Positions 36,778-46,261 of a DNA stretch of 64,000 bases are shown here, one piece after another. The stretch is taken from the NCBI RefSeq assembly GCF_007997285.1, contig NZ_VORX01000003.1, positions 496,001-560,000 on the forward strand, written 5' to 3'. The translations under genes and the position numbers were made by a program. The notes beneath the pieces are model-generated. The model searched no databases. It worked only from the letters and a program-made list of their open reading frames with translations, and was not told the DNA's origin. Source of the DNA: Gelidibacter salicanalis (GTDB lineage Bacteria > Bacteroidota > Bacteroidia > Flavobacteriales > Flavobacteriaceae). Every line of letters begins with the position of its first letter. The first letter of the stretch is position 1.

Positions 36778-38709
36778 ATGAAAAACCTGTTCTGCTTCCT
36801 CTTTTTGTTGGGTTGCACGTGCCTTTACGCTCAAAACCAGCAGCAGACTGCCATCGTTGAAGCAGAAATGAAATCGGCCCTAAAGCGCATGGCGTTTCGT
36901 GCCAGCCCAAACACCGGCAATTACGATGTTAAATACCACAGATTGGAACTGGAGGTGGATCCTTCAGTGGCAAAGATCACAGGTGTTGTGACCACATATT
37001 TTGAAGCGAAGGCGCCCCTGAGCGACATTACTTTTGATTTGGCCACTAATATGACGGTATCGCAAGTCCTGCAACGTGGGGCTGTTTTAGAATTTACCCA
37101 TAAAGCATCTGATGAATTGGCCATCAAACTATCACAGGAACAGCAAGCGGGAATTTTAGATTCAGTAACCATACATTATTCCGGAAATCCAGTAAGCTCC
37201 GGATTTGGATCATTTGAGGTGAACAAACACAATGGTAAGCCTATTCTATGGACACTTTCTGAGCCTTATGGCGCCAAAGGTTGGTGGCCTTGTAAGCAAG
37301 ATCTGATTGATAAGATTGACGCTATTGATGTATACATTACGACGCCCAAAACGAATCCGAGCGGCGATGCTTACGTCGCGGTTGCTAACGGCTTGGAGCA
37401 ATCCCAACGCAGTACAGCTACCACTAAAACAACCCATTTTAAACACCAATATCCTATTCCTGCTTACCTCGTGGCCATTGCGGTGACCAATTATGCGGTG
37501 TACGCAGATACGGTGCTCAACAACGGCAAGCCCTTTGAGATAGTAAATTATGTGTATCCCGAACAATTGGCCAAGGTTAAGGCACAGACTCCAATTACGG
37601 TGGACATTATGAAGCTATTTAGCGAGCTCTTTGGGGAATATCCTTTTGCGGATGAAAAATACGGTCACGCCCAATTTGGTTGGAATGGCGGCATGGAGCA
37701 TTCCACAGTCTCCTTTATGGGCAGCTTTGACAGGAGCTTAATTGCCCACGAACTAGGACACCAGTGGTTTGGTAATAAAGTGACCTGTGGCAGCTGGCAA
37801 GACATTTGGCTCAACGAGGGTTTCGCAACCTATATGAACGGACTGGTGGTGGAACATTTAGATGGTGAAACACCGTTTAAGACTTGGAAACAACAGACAA
37901 TCAACTCTGTAACCTCCAGAAGTGGAGGGGCGGTGTATGTGAAAGATTCAGATACGCTTAATGTAAATAGGGTGTTTGACGGTCGCCTATCTTATAACAA
38001 AGCTGCGATGGTGTTGCATATGCTGCGCAAGAAATTGGGTGACGAAAATTTCTATAAAGGGCTGAACACCTATCTCAATCATCCAGACCATGCCTACGGG
38101 TATGCCAAAACGGAAGATTTGCTGGCCATTATGAATGCCGCTAGCCCTCAAGATGTATCTGAGTTTTTCCAAGATTGGGTTTATGGTGAAGGGTATCCTA
38201 CTTTTCAATTGGAGTGGTATCAATCAACTTCAAAGGAAATCAACTTCGTTTTAAATCAAACCCAAAGTCATCCGTCGGTCTCATTCTTTGAAACGGATTT
38301 ACCGGTGCGTGTCATCGGCGCTTCCGGAATAACCCTAGACTTGGTTTTAGAGCATTCCAAAAATCAAGAACATTTTATAAAACCAGTCAATTTTAAGGTG
38401 GTAGATGTGTTGATTAATCCAGAATTTGATATTATTACAAAAACTACTGCTGCCGTTTTAAGTATCGATCAGCAAAAGATGGATGTAGACGTCTCCGTAT
38501 ATCCTAATCCCACGTCCCATCTGATTCGTCTTAAAAAACCAGATCATCTTAGGGTAGACAGGATCAACATCTATACTATTTTGGGTCAACGGGTGTATAC
38601 TTCAGGTTGGACCCCTAGTATTGACATCACTACATTGTCTTCAGGTTTATTCATCATTGAACTGCAAACTAACATGGGTAAGCTTAATAAATCGGTGTTA
38701 AAAAACTAG
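36778..38709 (+). CDS. M1 family aminopeptidase with T9SS C-terminal sorting domain
   Basis: A secreted gluzincin of about 643 residues. The signal peptide ends at CLYAQ; ATG 36778 directly precedes it. Zinc motif HELGHQWFGN (His324, Glu325, His328) is followed by NEGFATY with the third ligand Glu347, the correct 18-residue spacing. An upstream GGMEHSTVSF carries the aminopeptidase exopeptidase-type motif. The last 75 residues (VSVYPNPTSHLIRL ... INIYTILGQRVY ... LSSGLFIIEL) are a type A T9SS sorting domain, so the protein is exported to or beyond the cell surface. Confidence 0.93.
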   Translation: MKNLFCFLFLLGCTCLYAQNQQQTAIVEAEMKSALKRMAFRASPNTGNYDVKYHRLELEVDPSVAKITGVVTTYFEAKAPLSDITFDLATNMTVSQVLQRGAVLEFTHKASDELAIKLSQEQQAGILDSVTIHYSGNPVSSGFGSFEVNKHNGKPILWTLSEPYGAKGWWPCKQDLIDKIDAIDVYITTPKTNPSGDAYVAVANGLEQSQRSTATTKTTHFKHQYPIPAYLVAIAVTNYAVYADTVLNNGKPFEIVNYVYPEQLAKVKAQTPITVDIMKLFSELFGEYPFADEKYGHAQFGWNGGMEHSTVSFMGSFDRSLIAHELGHQWFGNKVTCGSWQDIWLNEGFATYMNGLVVEHLDGETPFKTWKQQTINSVTSRSGGAVYVKDSDTLNVNRVFDGRLSYNKAAMVLHMLRKKLGDENFYKGLNTYLNHPDHAYGYAKTEDLLAIMNAASPQDVSEFFQDWVYGEGYPTFQLEWYQSTSKEINFVLNQTQSHPSVSFFETDLPVRVIGASGITLDLVLEHSKNQEHFIKPVNFKVVDVLINPEFDIITKTTAAVLSIDQQKMDVDVSVYPNPTSHLIRLKKPDHLRVDRINIYTILGQRVYTSGWTPSIDITTLSSGLFIIELQTNMGKLNKSVLKN

Positions 38710-38750
38710 CGATTAGAATCGCTTTAGTTTCCTAACTGCACTTAAAAGAT

Positions 38751-38758
38751 TACTTTTG
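38751..38758 (+). promoter_or_regulatory. candidate -7 box of rseP
   Basis: TACTTTTG matches TAnnTTTG, 30 bases before ATG 38789. No clear -33 TTTG. It overlaps the alternative in-frame start at 38756, so it supports 38789. Confidence 0.35.
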
Positions 38759-38788
38759 TGCCTTATAATTTTTTCTGACATACTATCA

Positions 38789-40132
38789 ATGGAGTTTATT
38801 ATTAAAATTTCTCAATTTTTATTGAGTTTGTCCCTGCTTATCGTATTACACGAGCTTGGACATTTTATACCAGCACGACTATTCAAAACACGCGTAGAAA
38901 AATTCTACTTGTTTTTTGATATCAAATACAGTCTATTTAAGAAAAAGATTGGCGATACCGTCTACGGAATTGGATGGTTGCCCCTTGGAGGCTATGTAAA
39001 AATTGCTGGAATGATAGATGAAAGTATGGACAAGGAGCAGATGGCATTACCACCACAACCTTGGGAATTTCGTGCTAAGCCCGCTTGGCAGCGTCTGATT
39101 ATTATGTTAGGTGGAGTTGCGGTCAACTTTGTATTGGCCTTACTGATTTATATTGTGATGGCGTTTACTTATGGCGATACTGATATTTCTGTAGCAAGCA
39201 TCAAGGGCGGGTATTTAATTGATAACCCATTATTAACAGATTTAGGTTTCAAAACTGGCGATAGAATCATGAGCGTTGGGGGTAATAAGGTAGTCAAGTA
39301 TTCAGATATCAATACCAATCTGATTGGTGCTGAAACGGTAACTCTTGAACGTGATGGTGCGGAGCAAACCATCAGCTTGCCAGAAGACTTTTTAGGTCAG
39401 CTCACAACAAATAAGCACGAAGGTGGGCTATTCACTTTAAGGAGACCATTTTTAGTAGAGGCTGTGAGCGATACTTCTTTAAATAAATCGGCAGATCTTA
39501 AGAAAGGGGATTTGGTGAAGTCTATCAATGGTAAATCAGTGGAATATTTTGATCAAGCCGAAGACGTTTTAAAAGAATTTAAAGAGGAAACTGTTACTGC
39601 AGAAATTTTAAGAGATGGTCAAACCAAACGTTTGGATCTACAGGTTGATGAGTCGGGTAAATTAGGAGTTGTCATTGGGGGCTCACCGGATGATTGGGCA
39701 AAGTTGGGTTATTTTGATATTGTAAGGAATGAATACTCGCTTGGGGAAAGTTTGGGCATTGGCTTTAACAAATTCACAAGCCAAATTACCGGATATTTCA
39801 CCCAATTAAAAATGATTTTCAGTCCGAGTACTGGCGCTTATAAAGGTGTAGGCGGTTTTAAAGCCATCTTTGATGTGTTTCCGAGCTCATGGAGTTGGGA
39901 GTATTTTTGGTCCATTACAGCGTTCCTTTCCATCATGTTGGGGGTGTTGAACTTGTTGCCAATTCCTGCACTAGACGGTGGACATGTCATGTTTTTACTT
40001 TACGAAATGATTTCAGGTCGTGCACCTTCAGAAAAGTTTTTAGAGCGTGCACAATTGGTCGGATTCGTGATTATCATCATGTTAGTATTATTCGCCAATG
40101 GGAATGATATTTTTAAAGCAGTAACAGACTAA
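38789..40132 (+). CDS. rseP: RIP site-2 metalloprotease RseP
   Basis: A 447-residue intramembrane zinc protease that cuts membrane-bound anti-sigma factors and leftover signal peptides. The zinc motif HELGH is at residues 21-25 in the first transmembrane helix, and the second ligand segment is LLPIPALDGGH near the C terminus. Two PDZ-like domains lie between (about 125-220 and 220-300). Length and architecture match. Confidence 0.95.
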   Translation: MEFIIKISQFLLSLSLLIVLHELGHFIPARLFKTRVEKFYLFFDIKYSLFKKKIGDTVYGIGWLPLGGYVKIAGMIDESMDKEQMALPPQPWEFRAKPAWQRLIIMLGGVAVNFVLALLIYIVMAFTYGDTDISVASIKGGYLIDNPLLTDLGFKTGDRIMSVGGNKVVKYSDINTNLIGAETVTLERDGAEQTISLPEDFLGQLTTNKHEGGLFTLRRPFLVEAVSDTSLNKSADLKKGDLVKSINGKSVEYFDQAEDVLKEFKEETVTAEILRDGQTKRLDLQVDESGKLGVVIGGSPDDWAKLGYFDIVRNEYSLGESLGIGFNKFTSQITGYFTQLKMIFSPSTGAYKGVGGFKAIFDVFPSSWSWEYFWSITAFLSIMLGVLNLLPIPALDGGHVMFLLYEMISGRAPSEKFLERAQLVGFVIIIMLVLFANGNDIFKAVTD

Positions 40133-40149
40133 AAATTTTTCAAAATTGT

Positions 40150-40180
40150 TTTGTTCAAGTCAAAAATAGCAATATATTTG
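40150..40180 (+). promoter_or_regulatory. Bacteroidota-type promoter upstream of tRNA-Asn
   Basis: TTTG (40150-40153), 19-base spacer, TATATTTG (40173-40180), a full consensus match. The tRNA starts about 150 bases later, so the primary transcript would have a long 5' leader that is removed. The leader shows a short hairpin (ATAAGGT / ACCTTAT, about 40191-40209) and no ORF of note. Confidence 0.6.
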
Positions 40181-40328
40181 CAACCTCAAAATAAGGTATT
40201 AAACCTTATTCCCTAGTTCAGATAGAACTTTTGGAAACGTTCTTTAAGAGATAAATAAAAGCCGCATTGTAATCAGGAATTGAAAAAATCATGATAAATC
40301 AAGAAAGCTAAATTATATTAATTAACCT

Positions 40329-40402
40329 TCCTCCTTAGCTCAGTTGGTTAGAGCATCTGACTGTTAATCAGAGGGTCCTTGGTTCGAGCCCAAGAGGAGG
40401 AG
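40329..40402 (+). tRNA. tRNA-Asn (GTT)
   Basis: A 74-base cloverleaf: acceptor TCCTCCT / AGGAGGA, D-arm TAGCTCAGTTGGTTAGA, anticodon arm CTGACTGTTAATCAG with GTT, T-arm CTTGGTTCGAGCCCAAG, discriminator G. CCA is not encoded. A tyrosine recombinase gene follows, so its 3' end is the likely attachment site of an integrative element. Confidence 0.97.
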
Positions 40403-40407
40403 CAAAC

Positions 40408-40437
40408 AAAGAGTTACATGAAAATGTAGCTCTTTTT
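40408..40437 (+). terminator. hairpin terminator after tRNA-Asn
   Basis: AAAGAGTTACAT, GAAA loop, ATGTAGCTCTTT, then T's. One G-T pair in the stem. It ends tRNA transcription 6 bases after the mature 3' end. Confidence 0.8.
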
Positions 40438-40632
40438 TGTTTTTGGTAGGTTTTCAATTTTTATCAGTGTTTGTAAGGTTCAATAGGACTATTAAGATAA
40501 TTTGATCAAATGACAACTTGCCAACTTTTTCTATATAAAAGGTTACCTATTAGGTTACCATAAAATAAGAAAAGGTTACCACTTTTTAAGTGTCCTAAAT
40601 GTATGCCAATCGTTTAACTAAAACTTTTGGTC

Positions 40633-41838
40633 ATGAATAAAAACAAATTATCTATTCGCTTTGTTATTGTCAAAGCAAAAATCAACAAGAACAATAAGTG
40701 TCCACTGTCCTGTAGATTGACATATCTAGAGAAAAGACATGCTTTTAATACTGGACTTTTCGTAAACCCTAAATTCTGGGTTTCTAAGAACCAACAGGTG
40801 CTTTCAACATCAAGCCAACATGATTATTTAAACAAGCAGTTGCAATTGATCGCTTTGAAATTGAATCAATCTTTTTTGGAACTTCAAATCAATCAAAATG
40901 AATTTACCGTTCGCGATGTTTATAAGCAATATAAAGGCGAGACCATTCAAAAGGAATATGACACGGTACAATTTTTCCAGGAGTTTCTAACGTCTCAGGA
41001 AAAGCTGATTGGTAAAGAAATCAAATTTGTAACATGGAAGAAGTTTGATTATGTAAAAAATGATGTCCAATCTTTTATAAAATGGAAGTTCAAAGTAAGT
41101 GACTATCCTTTAAAAAGTTTGCAGTTGCAATTCTTGTACGATTTTCAATATTATCTAATGGTTGAAAAGAACCAAAAGCAAATCACTATAAACAAGTCTC
41201 TTCAAAGATTCAGGAAGCCTATTAAAATTGCTATCGCAGAAGGTTTCTTAGAAAAAGATCCATTTCTGTTGTATAAAGCGAAAACAGTAAAACCTATTGT
41301 AGTTTTTTTAGATACTGATGAATTAAGCCGTTTAGAATTTAAGGTGTTTGATCATCCAAAATTACAGCTGGTTAAAAACCTCTTTATTTTCTCATGTTAT
41401 ACGGGGTTGGCGTATCATGAAATTGCAAATTTAGAAAGCAAACACATTATTAAAGGATTTGATGGTAATTTGTGGATTGAGATGATGAGGGAAAAGACAT
41501 CAAAACCTTTTTCGGTGCCACTTTTACCAAAAGCTATAGAGGTGCTAAATATTTACCAGAATTGTATTGGTAGGATATTCCCTAAAATTAGCAATCAGCG
41601 TTATAATACATATTTAAAAGAAATTGCCGCGCTCACTGGAATAGATAAAAATCTAACCACACATACTGCCAGAAAAACCTTCGCTTCAACAGTATTGTTA
41701 TATAATGATGTGCCAATGGAAATAGTAAGTGAGCTACTTGGGCATTCCAATATGAAGATTACTCAAGACAGTTATGGTAAGATTGTACAGAGGAAAATAA
41801 GTATAGAAATTGAAAAGTTGAAAAAGAATTTGCAATAG
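40633..41838 (+). CDS. tyrosine-type site-specific recombinase (integrase)
   Basis: A 401-residue integrase. Order: N-terminal arm-binding domain (about 1-95; CRLTYLEKRHAFNTGLFVNP is typical of Bacteroidota integrases), SAM-like core-binding domain (about 95-200), catalytic domain (about 215-400) with His344 and Arg347 (HTARKTF), His371 (LGHSNMKI) and Tyr381 (DSYG). The first catalytic Arg, expected in TGLRxxE, is not there (TGLAYHEI), a change also known from the CTnDOT integrase. ATG 40633 is preferred to the TTG two codons earlier. It lies next to tRNA-Asn and so should drive integration there. Confidence 0.93.
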   Translation: MNKNKLSIRFVIVKAKINKNNKCPLSCRLTYLEKRHAFNTGLFVNPKFWVSKNQQVLSTSSQHDYLNKQLQLIALKLNQSFLELQINQNEFTVRDVYKQYKGETIQKEYDTVQFFQEFLTSQEKLIGKEIKFVTWKKFDYVKNDVQSFIKWKFKVSDYPLKSLQLQFLYDFQYYLMVEKNQKQITINKSLQRFRKPIKIAIAEGFLEKDPFLLYKAKTVKPIVVFLDTDELSRLEFKVFDHPKLQLVKNLFIFSCYTGLAYHEIANLESKHIIKGFDGNLWIEMMREKTSKPFSVPLLPKAIEVLNIYQNCIGRIFPKISNQRYNTYLKEIAALTGIDKNLTTHTARKTFASTVLLYNDVPMEIVSELLGHSNMKITQDSYGKIVQRKISIEIEKLKKNLQ

Positions 41839-42265
41839 AAGCAAATCATTTAATTACCATCATTCTTATTATAAATCGAATAAAATAGGTAAATAAACAT
41901 GTCAAGTTTCTCTAAGTTAAAATAATCAGTAGAATGTGTTAGACTTGGCTGTTTTATTTTACCTAATTGAGAAAAAATGTAAAACCTTAATGAGCTAGTA
42001 GTCTATAAGAACTACTTTCTGCACTACCCAATCATTGCTGATTTGTCCAAATATTGAAGTTAATTTATTTATACTGGAATGGATCAAAATAGACAGATTA
42101 GATATAAATCAATTTAATTGTGCACCTGTCATCAAATTTTATATTTTCGTAAGAAAAATAACATATTAGATTGAGGAAAACAAAATAAGGAAACCCTCAA
42201 GTGTTAACTTTATAACGCATAGAACACTTATAAATCGCCAAATAGACTAACTTAAACTTTAGAGA
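41839..42265. other. 427-bp intergenic region downstream of the integrase
   Basis: Strongly AT-rich. I see no gene, no convincing hairpin with T run and no match to the tRNA end. It may hold recombinase arm-binding sites and the promoter of the following lipoprotein gene. Confidence 0.5.
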
Positions 42266-43138
42266 ATGAAAAACCAAATTTTAAATTTCAGCATTTTATT
42301 AATATTAGTGTCATTTTTAATGATGTCATGTAGTACGGATAAAGAAACTTCTGATATTGATGATAAACCGTTGATTGAAATAAAACAGTACATTAAAAAG
42401 ATAGAACATCAAAATCCAAAGGATTATCAAAAGGGTGCTCAATTTTTTTATAAAAATGGGAAGCTGACTTATATTTATTTAGATGATTGTAGTGGTCAAT
42501 TGCTATATTATGAATATAATAATGATGGAAGAATTTCAAGAGGTTATGAAGGGAGTACGAATTTAACGGGAGATAATTTTAATCCAGAAACTTTTGATTT
42601 AGAATCTTATAAGCAAAATATACACACTAATTATTTCGATTATGTGTATTCGAATAAGAAACTTGTAAAAATGCAACATAATAGAGGTTTTTCAGATTAT
42701 AATTTCATATATAATGCTGATAATAAGGTGGAAAGTATTGAATGTGTAATTCAGAATTCTGATTTAACGGAAAAATTGATATTTAAATATGTAGAAGGAA
42801 AAATAAGCAGCATTAGTAAAAAGAGATTTTATCCATCTAATTCATCTGAGGGCTTAGTAACTTATACATTTGAATATGATGAAAACCCTAATCCCTTAAA
42901 TTTATTGGCTCAGAGTTATGGTCTCATTAATTTAAATACCTGTACTGGTTTAGATGTTTTACAAGCAGATGACATGGGGAATAACCTTTTTCAAAATAAT
43001 GTGACAAAAGTGTATGAAGACGGAAAATTATTATATTCTGCTAGCTACCAATATGACGAGAACAAATACCCAACTAGAATAAACTACACTAAGATTAATG
43101 GACAATCAGGAGTTGAATTGATTACTTATGATAAATAA
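42266..43138 (+). CDS. hypothetical lipoprotein with YD-like strand repeats
   Basis: No family recognised with certainty. The 290-residue protein has a lipoprotein signal (LVSFLMMSC, Cys22) and a series of beta-strand units of the form Y-x-x-G-K-x-x-x-I/Y (FFYKNGKLTYIYLDD, YEYNNDGRISRGYEG, YVEGKISSISKKRF, YEDGKLLYSASYQYDENKYP), like lipoproteins with YD/RHS-like repeats in Bacteroidota. It is probably on the cell surface or in the periplasm. It lies in the cargo section of the element, alone, with no clear operon partner. Confidence 0.65.
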   Translation: MKNQILNFSILLILVSFLMMSCSTDKETSDIDDKPLIEIKQYIKKIEHQNPKDYQKGAQFFYKNGKLTYIYLDDCSGQLLYYEYNNDGRISRGYEGSTNLTGDNFNPETFDLESYKQNIHTNYFDYVYSNKKLVKMQHNRGFSDYNFIYNADNKVESIECVIQNSDLTEKLIFKYVEGKISSISKKRFYPSNSSEGLVTYTFEYDENPNPLNLLAQSYGLINLNTCTGLDVLQADDMGNNLFQNNVTKVYEDGKLLYSASYQYDENKYPTRINYTKINGQSGVELITYDK

Positions 43139-43381
43139 TTTAATATAAAAATGAGATATAGAATCAATTTCTTTATGGTTCGTATTCAATATAGATTCAA
43201 TTATTTAAAAATATTAAGTAATTATTTGATTATTATTTGATTAAAAAAGAAAAGGATATTGAATCAAAATTATGGAAGAAATGTGAAAGAAAATTTACCG
43301 TTCTAAACTTAAATTTAATCTATAAAAATGAGAGATAATATTGTTTAGGTCTTCCTATATCTAAGAAAATTAACTTTAAAT

Positions 43382-43759
43382 ATGACAGATTCAATTAGGG
43401 CACTTGCCAAATCTTACAACAAGCTAGATCATGATTTATTAGATTCCATTCTGGAAGACAATATAATTTATGAAAGTCAAAATGTGCTAGATCCTGTTGT
43501 AGGTAAAGCTAACGTTATGGACTATTTAAGAGCGAAATTTGATGCTATTCGTGTAAGTAATAATCTTGTTCATGCTGAAATTGGCTTTTTATCTGAAAAT
43601 AGTCAGGACCCGTGTATTATTCTATCTCAGGGAAATAAAGATAATAAAGGAGCCCTAATTTTAATTGAGGAAAACAATAATAAGATTGCCAGAATAGATA
43701 TCTGCACTATAGCGCCTCATTGGAGTTCAGCTATTAGAACTGATGAATATCCTAAATAA
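43382..43759 (+). CDS. NTF2/SnoaL-like small protein
   Basis: A 125-residue cytoplasmic protein with the alpha+beta order of the SnoaL/NTF2 cone fold: helix with IRALAKSYNKLDHDLLDSIL, strand DNIIYESQNVLDPVVG, helix KANVMDYLRAKFDAI, then strands ending in ARIDICTIAPHW. Such proteins bind small ligands or act as small enzymes; no function can be assigned. A 243-base AT-rich spacer lies upstream. Confidence 0.55.
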   Translation: MTDSIRALAKSYNKLDHDLLDSILEDNIIYESQNVLDPVVGKANVMDYLRAKFDAIRVSNNLVHAEIGFLSENSQDPCIILSQGNKDNKGALILIEENNNKIARIDICTIAPHWSSAIRTDEYPK

Positions 43760-43921
43760 CCAGCCTGTCCTAGATTTTTGCATAATCAAGTCTTAAAGTA
43801 AAATAATTTTAATTTTTTTAAATTTTTATAAAGTCACGAGTGATTGTTAATTAAACGAACACCCCTCCCTAAGTTGGAGCTGGGCATAGTGCCTCGCCAT
43901 TGTTTATTTAAATAACATATC

Positions 43922-44266
43922 ATGGTAACAATTAAAGATTTTAAGAAAAGAGAAACCAAGACAGGGGATGCATTTTTTGTTTTGGTTTTGCAAGGTGGAA
44001 TAGCACCAGTGCAAAGTAGAAAAACTGGACGCATGTATTTTACAGCAAAAACCTGTACTGTTCCATCAACTTTTGATGAAGAGACGTGTAAGCAGATCAT
44101 TGGTCAGCAATTTCCAGGAGAGATTGTGAAGATTAAAACAGATCCTTACGAATATGCCATTCCTGAGACAGGAGAGATCATTGAGCTAGAGCATCGATGG
44201 GAGTACCAGGACAGTGCATTGACACATGATCTTGCCAATGTATTAGAAGATTCCGAAGTGCTGTAA
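43922..44266 (+). CDS. conserved hypothetical protein of Bacteroidota mobile elements
   Basis: A 114-residue beta-rich protein with no signal peptide. Segments FFVLVLQGGIAPVQSRKTG, MYFTAKTCTVPSTF and QFPGEIVKIKTDPYEYAIPETG suggest a small OB-like or Sm-like beta barrel. Its place before the Sak4-like ATPase and DUF3871 genes suggests a role in element replication or recombination, for example ssDNA binding, but no known motif proves that. The 5' leader (43855-43905) is unusually GC-rich for this region. Confidence 0.6.
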   Translation: MVTIKDFKKRETKTGDAFFVLVLQGGIAPVQSRKTGRMYFTAKTCTVPSTFDEETCKQIIGQQFPGEIVKIKTDPYEYAIPETGEIIELEHRWEYQDSALTHDLANVLEDSEVL

Positions 44267-44284
44267 AGTCAGTACAGTCAACGC

Positions 44285-44310
44285 AAAAGAGCCATTAGTG
44301 GCTCTTTTTT
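44285..44310 (+). terminator. hairpin terminator
   Basis: AAAAGAGCCA, TTAG loop, TGGCTCTTTT plus further T's, 19 bases after the stop of the 114-residue protein gene. Confidence 0.88.
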
Positions 44311-44365
44311 TATGCAATTATATTTCATAACCAACATTTGGTTTAATCCATAAAACTTATTAATT

Positions 44366-45257
44366 ATGCAATTACAACAAGCACAAAGACAGCAAGTTAA
44401 ATTGAGAATTGGTCTTTCAGGTCCTTCAGGTTTTGGCAAAACATATTCTGCTTTATTACTTGCTAAAGGTATTACTAATGACTACACAAAAATAGCAGTC
44501 ATAGATACAGAAAATGGTTCTGCCAGCCTTTATTCACACTTGGGACGTTACAATACCATTACATTACAGGCACCTTTTTCACCTGAAAAATATATCGCAG
44601 CCATTGAAATTTGTGAAAAAGCCAAAATGGAAGTTATCATTATTGATAGTATCACACATGAATGGACAGGAGCAGGAGGGTGCTTAGAAATTCATGATCA
44701 ATTAGGCGGGAAATTGGGCTCCTGTAACTAAAAGACATCAAGGTTTTGTCAATAAAATATTAGAATCCAGTTGTCACGTCATTACAACCGCCAGAACAAA
44801 GGTTGATTACTCAATGGATAAAGATAGCAGTGGAAAGACTAAAGTCACAAAACATGGTCTAAAAGAGATTACACGTGAAGGTTGGGAGTATGAATTAACT
44901 GTAAATTTTGAATTGATCAATGAAAATCATTTAGTTAGATCTTCAAAGGACAGGACTGGTTTGTTTATGAATAAACCAGAGTTTATCATGAATGCAGCCA
45001 CAGGCAGAAAGCTGATGGATTGGTGTAATAACGGAACAGACTTGGATACAGCACGTAAAGAAATAAATGAGTGTGAGACCATAGAGGGATTGCGACATAT
45101 TTATTCAAAATACCCGAACCATCAAACGGTATTAATGTCAGATTTTATGGAACGTAAAGACTTCATTGAAAACGTACATTATGAAATTGTCCCAAATTCA
45201 GAAATTATTGAACCAGAAAAACTTAAAGAAAATGGAATTATTACAAACGCAAAATAG
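44366..45257 (+). pseudogene. RecA/Sak4-like AAA family ATPase, frameshifted
   Basis: The first frame (44366-44731, 121 codons) carries Walker A GPSGFGKT (residues 19-26), DTENGSA and Walker B VIIIDSIT, then ends at GGKLGSC-N-stop. From 44706 a second frame reads NWAPVTKRHQGFVNKILESS, then VITTARTKVDYSMDKD and on to 45257. Together they make a normal phage-type nucleotide-binding ATPase of about 295 residues, broken by a small deletion between about 44708 and 44716 (a few residues of the expected GGK...NW link also seem to be missing). An internal ATG at 44814 could produce only a piece without the P loop. Confidence 0.85.
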
Positions 45258-46212
45258 GCATAGCATTATTGTGCCACAAGAAGAAATTGTAGTAGGCACT
45301 AATAAAGCATTTATTGAGGCTAACACTTTAGAGGTTAGCCTCTCTCATCTTAAAACTGATTGTACAATTCCAGTTTTTTCAAAGGATAATGAATGTACAA
45401 TATCACATCAAGAATTTATAGGTACGGCGTATGATTGTGCCAAGAGCATTTTTAGTGATTATGCAGTCAGTATGCCAGAAGTAAGGGTAAGTCACATAGT
45501 AAAGGGCAGAATACCTTCGGCTATTGGTAAACCCGTCAAGGAATTAAAAGAACACGAAAAGACCATCTATTATGAGCGTATGATGTTTAAAATTGAAATA
45601 CCCGATGTTTATGAAATGATAAATGGAAATTTAGTAAAATTGACTTTAGGGGGTGTAAGGGCGTACAATCAAGAAAATCTTTACAGCAAGAAGACTTTTG
45701 AGAAATTTAAGTTTTTTATTGGCTTTCAAAATATGGTCTGTTGCAACATGTGTGTGACTTCTGATGGATACGTTGGAGAAATGAGAGTAGGGTCTTTAGA
45801 AGATCTAAAAAAGCAAATTTTGGAAGCAATTGGTTCTTATCAAATGCAATATCATTTAGAGAGCATGAAGGCACTTACAAAGCATAAGCTTTCTGAAAGG
45901 CAGTTTGCACAATTGATAGGTAGATGTAGGCTTTATAATTACTTGCCCAAAAAGGAAAAAGTCGAGATTTTGCCGTTTTTATTAAACGATGGTCAAATTA
46001 ACAATGTTGCCAGAGCGTATTACGAGGATGATAGTTTTTGTAGAGAAGATAATGGAGACATCACACTGTGGAATTTTTTCAATTTATTAACAAGTTCCAA
46101 TAAAAGCAGTTATATCGACACTTTTTTAGATAGAAGCCTCAATGCGCACGAGATAACTCAAGCGCTGTCAAATTCACTCAATAACAGAACATCTGTTTGG
46201 TATTTAAATTAA
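45232..46212 (+). CDS. DUF3871 family protein
   Basis: A 326-residue protein of the DUF3871 family, found in Bacteroidota mobile elements next to Sak4-like ATPases and primases. Recognisable blocks are IEANTLEVSLSHLKTDCTIP, VSHIVKGRIPSAIGKPVKEL, GGVRAYNQENLYSKKT, FAQLIGRCRLYNYLP and DITLWNFFNLLTSSNKSSYI. The last part resembles phage DUF932-like proteins. ATG 45232 starts just ahead of the conserved region and overlaps the ATPase frame by 26 bases; the frame is open to 45166, but those residues merely translate the overlapping gene. Function unknown. Confidence 0.85.
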   Translation: MELLQTQNRHSIIVPQEEIVVGTNKAFIEANTLEVSLSHLKTDCTIPVFSKDNECTISHQEFIGTAYDCAKSIFSDYAVSMPEVRVSHIVKGRIPSAIGKPVKELKEHEKTIYYERMMFKIEIPDVYEMINGNLVKLTLGGVRAYNQENLYSKKTFEKFKFFIGFQNMVCCNMCVTSDGYVGEMRVGSLEDLKKQILEAIGSYQMQYHLESMKALTKHKLSERQFAQLIGRCRLYNYLPKKEKVEILPFLLNDGQINNVARAYYEDDSFCREDNGDITLWNFFNLLTSSNKSSYIDTFLDRSLNAHEITQALSNSLNNRTSVWYLN

Positions 46213-46225
46213 TTAACCATAGCTA

Positions 46226-46250
46226 AAAGGCTCATTTCGTATGAGCCTTT
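46226..46250 (+). terminator. hairpin terminator after the DUF3871 gene
   Basis: A perfect 10-bp stem AAAGGCTCAT / ATGAGCCTTT with a TTCGT loop, 14 bases after the DUF3871 stop. The T run is short. It covers an in-frame ATG at 46241, so the next gene more likely starts at 46262. Confidence 0.75.
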
Positions 46251-46261
46251 ATTATAAAATT

